DNA of 64,000 nucleotides from Dyadobacter sp. NIV53. GTDB lineage: Bacteria; Bacteroidota; Bacteroidia; Cytophagales; Spirosomataceae. The stretch is taken from assembly GCF_019711195.1 (NCBI RefSeq), contig NZ_CP081299.1, positions 2,108,001 through 2,172,000 on the forward strand. The letters run 5' to 3'. The notes under the pieces are model-generated. The model was not told the origin of the DNA. It did no database searches and saw nothing but the letters and a program-made list of their open reading frames with translations. Position numbers and translations under genes: made by a program. The first letter of the stretch is position 1. Every line of letters begins with the position of its first letter. Of the stretch, positions 27,397 through 35,772 are shown piece by piece.

Positions 27397-27412
27397 GGAA
27401 TAATGGGTTAAG

Positions 27413-27561
27413 GGTTAAAAGGTTAAAGGTTAACGGACTGCTGACAGAACCAATAACCTTATCCGATTACTCGTTTCACCGCCCAACTGCCTGACAGTGC
27501 CCACGCATTTCAATCTTTAACGGTACCGGCCGCCTGGCCTTAACCTTTTAACCTTTTAACC
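27413..27561. repeat. GGTTAAA-rich inverted repeat between two oxidoreductase genes
   Basis: The left arm 27413-27436 is made of GGTTAAAA/GGTTAAA units. The right arm 27538-27561 is its near-perfect reverse complement, with one base gap, around a loop of about 100 bases. The heptameric units and long loop suggest a miniature element or an expanded simple repeat rather than a terminator. Confidence 0.5.
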
Positions 27562-27583
27562 ATTTTCACATTCCACAAAAACA

Positions 27584-28672
27584 ATGTCTTTAACATCATA
27601 TAAAACACTGGGAAAATCAGGCTTGCGTGTTAGTCCGCTTTGCCTTGGCACAATGACTTTCGGCGAAGACTGGGGCTGGGGCGCCAGTGCCCAAGAATCA
27701 GAAAAAATGATTCATGCATATACTGAAAGAGGCGGAAATTTTATTGACACCGCCAACATCTATACCAACAATCATTCGGAGAAAATTATCGGTGATGTAT
27801 TGGGCAAAAGCTCGTCGCTGAGAACCCGGATGGTTGTCGCTACCAAATTTGCCAACAACGTTTTTCCAGGCAACCCAAATACGGGCGGAACAGGAAATAA
27901 ATCGCTGATAACCAATCTGGAACATTCGTTAAGACGGTTGCAGACGGACTATATTGATGTATACTGGATACATTCATGGGATTTTCTGACACCTATGGAA
28001 GAGACTATGCGTTCGCTGGACAACGCCGTAAAAAGCGGTAAGATCCTATACATTGGAATAAGCGACGCACCGGCCTGGAAAATAGCACAGGCCAATACCG
28101 CTGCCATGCTGAATGACTGGACACCCTTCATTGGTTTGCAAATTGAATACTCCCTGCTGCAAAGAACTGTGGAAGATGAACTGGTACCTATGGCGCTTGA
28201 ACTGGGCCTGGGAATTACACCTTGGTCTCCACTAAAAGGCGGCCTGCTATCGGGCAAGTACAACCGGGCAAATAACGGGAAAGTGGGTGGTGGTTTGCAA
28301 GCAAGAAACGGCGATATGATTCTGACGGAAAAACAACTCGCCATCATTGATGAACTGGAACGTGTAGTTGAAGTACACGAAACCACACCGGCCGCAATTG
28401 CGTTATCATGGGTAAACAACAAATCCGGTGTGACTTCCACTATTATTGGCGTGAGAACCTTGAAACAATTGGAAGATAATATTGCTGCCACAGATATACA
28501 TTTATCTGCTGATGAAATTGCATCTTTGGATAAATTGTCATCACCACCACTGACATTTCTTTCAGAATACAAAGACCTGATCCCGGTGATGCAGCACGGT
28601 GGTATAGAGATCAATGGATTCAAACCCGCGGCGGCACCGATAATGGCTGATATTCAGCCGGGTAAGTATTGA
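27584..28672 (+). CDS. Aldo/keto reductase
   Basis: A 362-residue AKR-superfamily barrel. FIDTANIYTN carries the catalytic aspartate and tyrosine, VVATKFAN the lysine and YWIHSWD the histidine. The C-terminal IIGVRTLKQLEDNIAA block binds NADP. It is in the general group of aryl-alcohol-dehydrogenase-like or YajO/YakC-type bacterial AKRs, which reduce diverse aldehydes. It lies downstream of an SDR and upstream of an AraC gene, and the long repeat-bearing spacer leaves open whether it has its own promoter. Confidence 0.85.
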   Translation: MSLTSYKTLGKSGLRVSPLCLGTMTFGEDWGWGASAQESEKMIHAYTERGGNFIDTANIYTNNHSEKIIGDVLGKSSSLRTRMVVATKFANNVFPGNPNTGGTGNKSLITNLEHSLRRLQTDYIDVYWIHSWDFLTPMEETMRSLDNAVKSGKILYIGISDAPAWKIAQANTAAMLNDWTPFIGLQIEYSLLQRTVEDELVPMALELGLGITPWSPLKGGLLSGKYNRANNGKVGGGLQARNGDMILTEKQLAIIDELERVVEVHETTPAAIALSWVNNKSGVTSTIIGVRTLKQLEDNIAATDIHLSADEIASLDKLSSPPLTFLSEYKDLIPVMQHGGIEINGFKPAAAPIMADIQPGKY

Positions 28673-28709
28673 AATACACCGCTTTGGTCGTTAAAAATAT
28701 AGATTTGGA

Positions 28710-28817
28710 GCCACGAATAACTCAAATTTTCACGAATGCATAAATGTCGCTGCCATCGCAATTTTTCCCCGTAACGGCCGACAGCTAAACATTCGTGTTA
28801 ATTCGTGCATTCATGGC
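28710..28817. repeat. GCCACGAAT-type inverted repeat (REP-like)
   Basis: GCCACGAAT at 28710-28718 with CACGAATG at 28731-28738 is mirrored by CATTCGTG- and ATTCATGGC-type sequence at 28789-28817. The pairing is imperfect. It belongs by sequence with the palindrome at 17056-17132 and lies between the aldo/keto reductase and AraC genes. Confidence 0.4.
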
Positions 28818-28895
28818 AAAAATATTTTAAGGCTATCACCTTGTTTGAATACATACTTTGGCAACATCTGAGGCCAATAACTTTAAATTTGCAGC

Positions 28896-29714
28896 ATGAT
28901 AACGCATACGACACAATCGGTTTCAAAGGCAAATATTTTCCTTACCTGTACCGAAGAAAAATATTACAGCAACGACCTGATTGTGCAAAGCAACACATTG
29001 ATCAGAATGGTATCCGGCGAGATGAAAATCATCCTGCCGGATATTACGTATGTGATGGGAGCCGGTGACACCATTTTTTTCCCACGGCTTGAACTCGCCA
29101 GAGTTATAAAAGCACCAAAGGATGGACGTCCTTACAAATCGGTGGCAGTTTATTTTACGCCGGAAGCCATGCAGCAGTATTTTTTAAAGCATCATCTTAA
29201 GCACGTTTTTGCCGGCATAAAGATGGAAATAAAACCAGTAGAGACGCATCCGTTACTAGAAAGCCTGTTCAGTTCTTTGCTCCCCTATTTCGATCTAACA
29301 ATTGAAGTGCCGGAACATATTGCAGACGGCAAAGTAGATGAAGCCATTTCAATTCTCCAGGTCATTGATCAGGATTTATTCAACGCTATCAGCAACTTTG
29401 AAGAGCCCGGAAAAATCAATCTGGTGGAGTTTATGGAAAAGAACTTCATGTTCAATATGCCGCTTGACAAATTTGGCTATCTCACCGGACGAAGCCTCAC
29501 TACCTTCAAAAGGGATTTCAGAAAAGCCTTTTACACCACACCACAAAAATGGCTAACCCAAAAACGCCTTGAACTGGCTCATTATCAGTTAACCGAAAAG
29601 AAGCGTAAACCGGTTGATGTGTATCTGGAAGCCGGGTTTGAGAATTTGTCCCATTTTTCATTTGCGTTTAAAAAACATTACGGGTACACGCCGAGCGGGG
29701 TAAGGAATGGTTAG
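28896..29714 (+). CDS. AraC-family transcriptional regulator
   Basis: A 272-residue protein with an N-terminal cupin-like sensor region (MVSGEMKIILPDITYVMGAGDTIFFPRLELARV) and a C-terminal double helix-turn-helix. The latter contains DKFGYLTGRSLTTFKRDFRKAF, TPQKWLTQKRLELAHYQL and EAGFENLSHFSFAFKKHYGYTPS, the AraC signature. It is located directly after the SDR/AKR pair. The direct repeats at 26287-26325 are an obvious candidate operator for it. The inducer is unknown. Confidence 0.85.
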   Translation: MITHTTQSVSKANIFLTCTEEKYYSNDLIVQSNTLIRMVSGEMKIILPDITYVMGAGDTIFFPRLELARVIKAPKDGRPYKSVAVYFTPEAMQQYFLKHHLKHVFAGIKMEIKPVETHPLLESLFSSLLPYFDLTIEVPEHIADGKVDEAISILQVIDQDLFNAISNFEEPGKINLVEFMEKNFMFNMPLDKFGYLTGRSLTTFKRDFRKAFYTTPQKWLTQKRLELAHYQLTEKKRKPVDVYLEAGFENLSHFSFAFKKHYGYTPSGVRNG

Positions 29715-29783
29715 ATTAACCGTCTCCATTTTATCACATGACATTTTTGAGTAAGAGTGGATATATTCGTTTTTGCAAAGCAT

Positions 29784-29823
29784 TAAATTCTCAAATCAGG
29801 TTATAACCTGATTTGAGAATTTA
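29784..29823. terminator. Perfect 40-base palindrome, probable terminator or cruciform
   Basis: The 20 bases at 29784-29803 are followed without any spacer by their exact reverse complement at 29804-29823. The arms begin TAAATTCTCAAATC. A 20-base uninterrupted stem is unusually long. It lies between the AraC gene and the toxin-antitoxin-like pair and may stop transcription from the left. No T-run beyond TTATTATT follows. Confidence 0.6.
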
Positions 29824-29902
29824 TTATTAGCTTTGGTTGATAATATCAGTTGACCAGATACACACATTATTCATGCCGTAGAAAATACGGTTATAAATTT
29901 TA

Positions 29903-30460
29903 ATGAGAATAATCGAACTCGTAAGAATCATTCCGGAAACTCTTTGGGCGGCTAGATTTGAGGACCATGAAGAAAATGAATATGACCGTACTTTTAATTA
30001 TTGGAACGATCCGGAGTATTTGGAGGCATTTTTTACCGAAAATGCACTGGATTTGGTAAAAGAGTTTTATGGATACTGCACAGTAAGCCAAGCCGTTTCT
30101 ATTACAATGTCCGAGGCCGACGCCTTTGAAAAGAAGTTGATTAGTATAGCGCAAAAGCAAAATTTAAATAAAAAACTTGGAGACATTTTTAAACCCCTTG
30201 ATAAAACCGCTACAATCAAAATTGAAAAAGAAAAAAGCAAGGCTTATGGAACTGGCGCAAAATCCTGGCTTAGAATTTATGCCGTCAGATTAAATTACGA
30301 CTTTTTTATAATTTCAGGTGGCGCCATAAAGCTGACAAAGAGCATGAACGAACGTAACCATTTGAAAAAGGAGCTCAAAAAGCTGGATACGCTCGTCAGA
30401 TTTTTAAAAGAATTGAATATTGAAACCGTAGAAGATTGGGGCTATATAGACTTTGAATGA
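29903..30460 (+). CDS. Possible toxin of a two-gene toxin-antitoxin-like pair
   Basis: A 185-residue protein of unknown family, with mixed helix and strand, no signal peptide and no membrane segment. The block SWLRIYAVRLNYDFFIISGGAIKLTKSMNERNHLKKELKKLDTLVRFLKE recalls the strand-helix core of HigB/RelE-type or phage-derived host-killing proteins, but I cannot assign it firmly. The stop overlaps the start of an XRE-type gene (ATGA overlap at 30457), the usual layout of toxin-first pairs such as HigBA. It is preceded by a strong palindrome that isolates it from upstream transcription. Confidence 0.5.
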   Translation: MRIIELVRIIPETLWAARFEDHEENEYDRTFNYWNDPEYLEAFFTENALDLVKEFYGYCTVSQAVSITMSEADAFEKKLISIAQKQNLNKKLGDIFKPLDKTATIKIEKEKSKAYGTGAKSWLRIYAVRLNYDFFIISGGAIKLTKSMNERNHLKKELKKLDTLVRFLKELNIETVEDWGYIDFE

Positions 30461-30774
30461 TCATGCAAACAAGAGAAGATATACTACAAAAATTAGAAGC
30501 AGTGACTGCCTCAGAATCAAGTAAATGGAGAGATCGGGCGGCACGTAAAGCTGAAAATCCCAGAGCTCTCGAAAAATCCCGGATCATTGCAATTCATATA
30601 TTGGGACAACTTCGTACGCTTGGCATGAGCCAAAAAGATTTGGCTGAGAAATTACATGTAACACCACAAACCGTAAATTCCTGGGTGAAAGGTAACAGCA
30701 ATTTTACTATTGAGACAATCGTAAGGATTGAAGAAGTCCTTGGAATTGATTTGATTGAGGTAAATGTTGGATAA
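30457..30774 (+). CDS. XRE-type helix-turn-helix protein, possible antitoxin
   Basis: A 105-residue protein. The C-terminal part, QLRTLGMSQKDLAEKLHVTPQTVNSWVKGNSNFTIETIVRIEEVLGI, is a clear Cro/CI-type helix-turn-helix. The N-terminal 40 residues are charged and helical and may wrap the partner. Two methionines compete as start (30457 and 30463), and the first overlaps the upstream stop. As antitoxin it would neutralise the 185-residue protein and autoregulate the operon. A plain transcription factor is the alternative. Confidence 0.65.
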   Translation: MIMQTREDILQKLEAVTASESSKWRDRAARKAENPRALEKSRIIAIHILGQLRTLGMSQKDLAEKLHVTPQTVNSWVKGNSNFTIETIVRIEEVLGIDLIEVNVG

Positions 30775-31115
30775 CACAAGTTGCAAGCAAGTAATAAAAT
30801 TACATTGATGGACTTGATGTCTTAGGTACGGCTTCAAAGTCTTTAGTCTTGTACGGCATGATCTTCAAACACCTGCTGATCCGATATGTCGGCATGAATA
30901 CCGATCTCAGGATAGGAATCTTACCCTCAACATTTTAAAATCACTACTTCTGCAGATACCCGCCGAAATTTCACTTCTATGAATTGATACACCAACTTCA
31001 TTATACAGTGTTTTTTATAAAACAGCGTTTCAATAAATTCTCCAAAAATTATTTGGACAGATCACAAATTCAATTTTATCTTTGCAACTAAGATACTTAT
31101 TAATCAAGATATAAT
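30775..31115. other. Intergenic region with the MarR promoter
   Basis: No coding frame is seen in these 341 bases. The right end holds the promoter described at 31053-31084. The remainder shows no repeat or RNA structure that I could recognise. Confidence 0.45.
31053..31084 (+). promoter_or_regulatory. Bacteroidota-type promoter of the MarR gene
   Basis: TTG at 31053-31055 and TATCTTTG at 31077-31084 are 21 bases apart. They match the -33 TTG and -7 TAnnTTTG pattern and lie 31 bases before the ATG at 31116. Confidence 0.55.
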
Positions 31116-31571
31116 ATGAATGATGACCGGATCAGGAAAGTTAGAAAACTAAGCCAGCTCTACGCGTTCTCATCTATTCAAATGCACGAAGCCGTAGCGA
31201 GAAAGGTAGGACTTTCGGGCACTGATCATAAATACCTGGGATTTCTCATCGAAAAAGGGCAGATGACTGCCGGTGAGCTTTCAGTTTTGACTGGTTTGAC
31301 TACTGGTGCTGTGACTGGTTTGATAGACAGATTTGAAAAGAAAAGCTTGGTAAAAAGACAATTTGCCGCGGATGACAGACGGAAGGTATTCATTATACCA
31401 AACACAGAAAATATCATGGCGCTTTTGGCTCCGCTTTACAAAGAATTCCGAAGCAAATCAGAAGAATTGATCGCTTCGTTTTCGGACGAGGAGAGTATGG
31501 TTATTGAAATTTATTTTGCGAAAGCGATTCAAATAATGAATGAGGAGACGGATAAACTCAACACTAAATAA
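31116..31571 (+). CDS. MarR-family transcriptional regulator
   Basis: A 151-residue winged-helix protein with the MarR order of elements: a helical start, the recognition region MTAGELSVLTGLTTGAVTGLIDRFEKKSLVKRQFAADDRRKVFIIP (helix-turn-helix plus wing with the D-R-R motif) and a dimerisation helix. It lies 142 bases upstream of a rifampicin phosphotransferase-like gene in the same direction, so it is a likely repressor of that gene, responding to a drug or aromatic ligand. Confidence 0.85.
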   Translation: MNDDRIRKVRKLSQLYAFSSIQMHEAVARKVGLSGTDHKYLGFLIEKGQMTAGELSVLTGLTTGAVTGLIDRFEKKSLVKRQFAADDRRKVFIIPNTENIMALLAPLYKEFRSKSEELIASFSDEESMVIEIYFAKAIQIMNEETDKLNTK

Positions 31572-31610
31572 TTATATCGTGACCAATCAAGGTTTTGTTG
31601 GTTGATAATT

Positions 31611-31666
31611 CGTGGCAAGGCTGATCCATAAAGTTCGTAAAAGACTGGTGAATCAGCCGTGCCACG
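31611..31666. repeat. Inverted repeat between marR and the phosphotransferase gene
   Basis: CGTGGCAAGGCTGAT at 31611-31625 pairs with ATCAGCCGTGCCACG at 31652-31666 with one mismatch. It includes the TTCGTGGCAA end seen in the palindrome at 17056-17132. It could act as an attenuator or operator in front of the phosphotransferase gene. Confidence 0.5.
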
Positions 31667-31713
31667 GATACACTCACATTAGCAAGAGAATGGAGGATTA
31701 AAATGAAATAATC

Positions 31714-34416
31714 ATGAGCATCTATACACTCAGTTTCCAGCAAATCGACAAAACAAAGCTTGCAATGGTCGGAGGCAAAGGTGCCAATTTAGGCGAATTG
31801 TCCCGAATTGAAGGTTTGCAAGTACCGAACGGCTTTTGCATTACTACCGAAGCATTTAAAAAAATGATCGGGAACAGCGAAACAATTAATCTCCTGCTCG
31901 ATCAATTAGCCACTCTAAAAGCCGATGACAGAAAAGCGATCAGCGAAATCAGTGCAAAAATTCGCAAGTCGGTCGAAGAAACCGCCATTCCAAAGGATAT
32001 TGAAAATGAAATTATCCTACATCTTCAACAATTTGGAGAAACACATGCATATGCCATACGTTCCAGTGCAACGGCGGAAGATCTTCCAATTGCTTCATTT
32101 GCGGGACAGCAGGACACTTTTCTGAATATTATTGGTCGGGAAGCAATTCTGAAACACATCAGCAAATGCTGGGCGTCGCTATATACCGATAGAGCGGTAA
32201 TATATCGTCTGCAAAATGGATTTGACCATTATGAGGTTTCCATATCCGTTGTCATTCAAAAAATGATTTTTCCCGAAGTAGCAGGAATTATGTTCACAGC
32301 CGACCCTGTCAATGGCAATAGAAAAGTCGTGTCCATTGATGCCAGTTTTGGATTAGGCGAGGCATTGGTTTCGGGATTGGTGAATGCTGACAATTACAAA
32401 GTGCGCGAAGGAAACATTATTGGCAAGAAAATTTCGACAAAAAAACTGTCGGTTTCTGCTTTGATAGAAGGCGGTACAAAGGAGGAAGAGATCGTGCAGG
32501 ATCAGCAAAATATCCAATCGCTTATGGATGAAGAAATTCTGGAACTAGAACGCATTGGAAGAAAAATTGAGGCCCATTTCTGTCAGCCTCAGGATATCGA
32601 ATGGTGTTTCGCCGACGATACTTTTTACATTGTGCAGAGCAGGCCAATCACCACATTATTTCCGGTTCCGGAACCAGATGATGAACAACCGCATGTATAT
32701 GTTTCGGTTGGTCATCAACAAATGATGACTGATGCTTTCAATCCGTTGGGATTGTCTATTTGGATGTTAACGACTCGTGCGCATATGCGTACTGCCGGCG
32801 GAAGATTATTTGTTGATATTACACCCATGCTGGCTTCACCCGTTGGTAGAGAAACGCTTGTAAATGTAACCCTCGGAAAGTCAGATCCGCTAATCAAAGA
32901 CGCGCTGACAACTATTATAGCGCGGGAAGATTTTATGAAATCGTTGCCGGGTTATGAAAAAGAAACGGCTCCTGATAAAAGCAATAATGATGTCTTGTCA
33001 AGAAATTATCAAACACTCAACGAATATTCATCCGGTGTCGCCGACCAAATTGTTTCCGGTTTGATCAGAAGTAATCAAATTTCGTTAGCAGCCTTAAAGG
33101 AAAATATCCAGACTAAATCAGGATCAGATCTGTTTGATTTTATTCTGCACGATATCGAAGAATTGAAAAAGATCATGGCTGAACCACAGAGTTTTGGCGT
33201 GATTATGACCGGCATGAATGCTTCTTCGTGGATCAATGAGAAAATGAGCGAATGGCTAGGCGAGAAAAATGCGGCAGATACACTTGCCCAATCTGCACCA
33301 AATAATATTACTTCGGAAATGGGACTGGCCTTATTGGATGTAGCTGATATTATCAGGGGCTTTCCGGAAGTAGTGGAATTTTTAGAGCGGTTAAAAGTCC
33401 GGGACCGGGCCGAATGGTTAAAGGTTAACGGAAATTGTACTGAAAACACGTCATCGTCCAGTCGCTCGGAACACACTTTTTTACATGAATTGCCCGGGTT
33501 TCGCGGCGGAAAAGAAAGTCAGGCGGCCATTGTCGCTTTTCTTGATAAATATGGAATGCGGTGTGCCGGGGAAATTGATATTACAAAAACGCGTTGGAGT
33601 GAAAATCCGCTAACACTCGTGCCTATAATTCTTGGCAACATTAAAAATTTTGAACCGGGTGAAAGCAAACGGAAATTTGAAAAGGGCAAACAGGAAGCTT
33701 TGAAAATGGAACAGGATTTACTTCACCGATTGAGACAATTACCTGATGGTGAGGAAAAAGCAATAGAAACAAAACAAAAAATCGACTTAATCCGGAGTTG
33801 TGCGGGGTATCGTGAATATCCAAAATACGGCATGATCAGTCGATATTTTTTATATAAGCAAGCATTACTGATAGAAGCCAAACGGCTCGTAGAAAAAGGC
33901 GTTATTTATGAAGAAGAAGATATTTACTATCTGAACTTTGAAGAACTTCGTGAAGCCGTACGCACCAACAACATTGACAATGAACTTATCGGCAACCGAA
34001 AAGAAGAGTTCAAAACTTTTGAAAAATTGACACCGCCACGAGTGATCACGTCTGAGGGTGAAATCATTACCGGAGCTTACAAACGCGAAAATCTACCTGC
34101 CAATGCAATTGTTGGTCTGGCTGTTTCTTCTGGTGTAATAGAGGGACGGGCACGGGTGATACTGAATATGGAAAATGCTAAATTGGAAGATGGAGATATA
34201 CTAATCACCAAATTTACCGATCCAAGCTGGACACCCTTATTTGTATCCATCAAAGGCCTCGTCACCGAAGTAGGCGGACTCATGACCCACGGCGCAGTCA
34301 TCGCCCGTGAATATGGCTTGCCTGCGGTTTTTGGCGTGGAAAATGCTACAACGTTGATTAAGGATGGACAGATAATTCGGGTAAATGGGACGGATGGGTT
34401 TGTGGAAATCCTTTAA
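31714..34416 (+). CDS. rph: Rifampicin phosphotransferase-like (PEP-synthase-like) enzyme
   Basis: A 900-residue protein with the three-part layout of rifampicin phosphotransferases. There is an N-terminal ATP-grasp part (GGKGANLGELSRI, AIRSSATAEDLPIASFAGQQDTFLN, IQKMIFPEVAGIMFTADPVNG, QDIEWCFADDTFYIVQSRPITTL). A substrate-binding middle domain carries no PEP-synthase PEP-binding barrel. A C-terminal swivelling domain has GGLMTHGAVIAREYGLPAVFGVENAT, with H859 as the phosphorylated histidine. The overall length and absence of the C-terminal PEP/pyruvate barrel argue against PEP synthase. The enzyme would phosphorylate a rifamycin using ATP, giving AMP and phosphate. The MarR gene upstream probably controls it. 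Activity on rifampicin itself is inference. Confidence 0.75.
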   Translation: MSIYTLSFQQIDKTKLAMVGGKGANLGELSRIEGLQVPNGFCITTEAFKKMIGNSETINLLLDQLATLKADDRKAISEISAKIRKSVEETAIPKDIENEIILHLQQFGETHAYAIRSSATAEDLPIASFAGQQDTFLNIIGREAILKHISKCWASLYTDRAVIYRLQNGFDHYEVSISVVIQKMIFPEVAGIMFTADPVNGNRKVVSIDASFGLGEALVSGLVNADNYKVREGNIIGKKISTKKLSVSALIEGGTKEEEIVQDQQNIQSLMDEEILELERIGRKIEAHFCQPQDIEWCFADDTFYIVQSRPITTLFPVPEPDDEQPHVYVSVGHQQMMTDAFNPLGLSIWMLTTRAHMRTAGGRLFVDITPMLASPVGRETLVNVTLGKSDPLIKDALTTIIAREDFMKSLPGYEKETAPDKSNNDVLSRNYQTLNEYSSGVADQIVSGLIRSNQISLAALKENIQTKSGSDLFDFILHDIEELKKIMAEPQSFGVIMTGMNASSWINEKMSEWLGEKNAADTLAQSAPNNITSEMGLALLDVADIIRGFPEVVEFLERLKVRDRAEWLKVNGNCTENTSSSSRSEHTFLHELPGFRGGKESQAAIVAFLDKYGMRCAGEIDITKTRWSENPLTLVPIILGNIKNFEPGESKRKFEKGKQEALKMEQDLLHRLRQLPDGEEKAIETKQKIDLIRSCAGYREYPKYGMISRYFLYKQALLIEAKRLVEKGVIYEEEDIYYLNFEELREAVRTNNIDNELIGNRKEEFKTFEKLTPPRVITSEGEIITGAYKRENLPANAIVGLAVSSGVIEGRARVILNMENAKLEDGDILITKFTDPSWTPLFVSIKGLVTEVGGLMTHGAVIAREYGLPAVFGVENATTLIKDGQIIRVNGTDGFVEIL

Positions 34417-34572
34417 GATGCGGTTACTCATCTGTTGTGCTTAGTATTTACCTGCAAATATTGGACGCAAAGTCTTATTACAAACCTTATACTATCCATT
34501 AAACGGTAAATTATCCGGCCCGCCCAGGCTAATGTGCAGTTTCAAATTACGTAGAATAAGAACCTGCTAAAT

Positions 34573-35499
34573 TTAATACGCGGGCTCGCCTTTGAAGTTG
34601 CCTGCCGGATTATAATTACACACCAGAATGTATTTGCCGTTAGTATTTGTTGTTACCGCGCATCCTACCTCGGTGGTAGTTCTCCATACTATCTGTGTGT
34701 AATGACTACAAACCTTCCCTGGAATACATTTTCTGGTGTTGCGGTCAAAATTTACTTTTTCTCCCTCTCCCCAGCCGAGTCGCACCCTTTCTGCCGGCGA
34801 ATCCCCATTAACAATACCTCCTGCAATATTCTCTGCTGGCCCGGAATGCTCCAGCACCCAGCTATTTCCCATATTCTTTTTGGCAACTACATTTGCCCAT
34901 CCCTGGGCTTTTCCAGCCAGTTCGGACGACCAAACCAGCGGAGGAACTCCCACCTCTATACGCAGCGCATTATGTGCTGCAAGTACTTCCTGAATATTAA
35001 GTGAATTATTATTTCCCGTATCGGATACCGGCCGATCATTACCGACAGGCTTAGCACCCACATCTTCCCGGTTCCACCTTGCACTCAGCCTATCCTCTCC
35101 TATTTCAGAACAGGCCAGGCTTCCGGTTTCAATGTTTATTAGAAGTGTTGGTTTCCAGATATTATAAATAATGAAAGAATTGGTGCCATCAATATTACGG
35201 ATTCCCCATCTTGCACTAAGCCAGCCATCCCTGATTTCAGAACACTGAAGAGTGCCCTCTTCTATATTTAAAAATGTCTTCTTCCACGAATTCCTGATTT
35301 TGAACTGTCCTTCCTGAACCTTGATCAATTCCCACCTTGCACTAAGCCAGCCAGGTTTTATTTCCGTTGATTGCACCGTCCCCGATTCGATATTCAGATA
35401 ACTCCCTTTCTCTACATTCCGGATACGGACGATATCTTGTGCGATTGAAATGGAAGCTAAAAAACAAAAAACGACTAAACTCAAAATTGCTCTTTTCAT
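34573..35499 (-). CDS. Secreted CAP/PR-1 domain protein with three N-terminal repeats
   Basis: I place the start at 35499 (MKRAILSLVVFCFLASISIAQ, a clear signal peptide), 19 codons inside the longest open frame, giving about 308 residues. Residues about 22-150 hold three repeats of roughly 42 residues built on SYLNIE-x-GT-x-x-x-x-EI-x-x-GWLSARW, suggesting a small beta-trefoil-like or binding module. The C-terminal CAP domain has HNALRIEVGVPPLVWSSELA, the signature HYTQIVW and CNYNPAGNF, as in plant PR-1 proteins and SCP-like proteins. Bacterial members are secreted and of unknown role. It is transcribed toward the phosphotransferase gene (convergent). Confidence 0.85.
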   Translation of the reverse strand: MKRAILSLVVFCFLASISIAQDIVRIRNVEKGSYLNIESGTVQSTEIKPGWLSARWELIKVQEGQFKIRNSWKKTFLNIEEGTLQCSEIRDGWLSARWGIRNIDGTNSFIIYNIWKPTLLINIETGSLACSEIGEDRLSARWNREDVGAKPVGNDRPVSDTGNNNSLNIQEVLAAHNALRIEVGVPPLVWSSELAGKAQGWANVVAKKNMGNSWVLEHSGPAENIAGGIVNGDSPAERVRLGWGEGEKVNFDRNTRKCIPGKVCSHYTQIVWRTTTEVGCAVTTNTNGKYILVCNYNPAGNFKGEPAY

Positions 35500-35772
35500 T
35501 TTGGGGGTAATTAAATTATTTAGCGTTTTTGTAAGATAGAACCGGTGAACATACAAAGTTCAAAAAATAAATACAAACCTAACTTATTATCCGGTTTCAA
35601 TAACTTTGCCTGTTTTCAGCGTTAACAAGATCGTCTAAATGCGACCGTATTAAAAACTCTAGACATAAATAATCATTGCATTGAAAATTCAATTGTACAA
35701 AATTTTTCCCTTCCTGTCCGGATATTCCTTACTTCTTTGTCTTTGTAATATAAATCAAAAACATGAAATAAT

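Noticed and set aside
31714..34416. PEP synthase (ppsA)
   Set aside because: The protein has the ATP-grasp and swivelling-histidine domains but lacks the C-terminal PEP/pyruvate-binding barrel, and its C-terminal motif follows rifampicin phosphotransferases.
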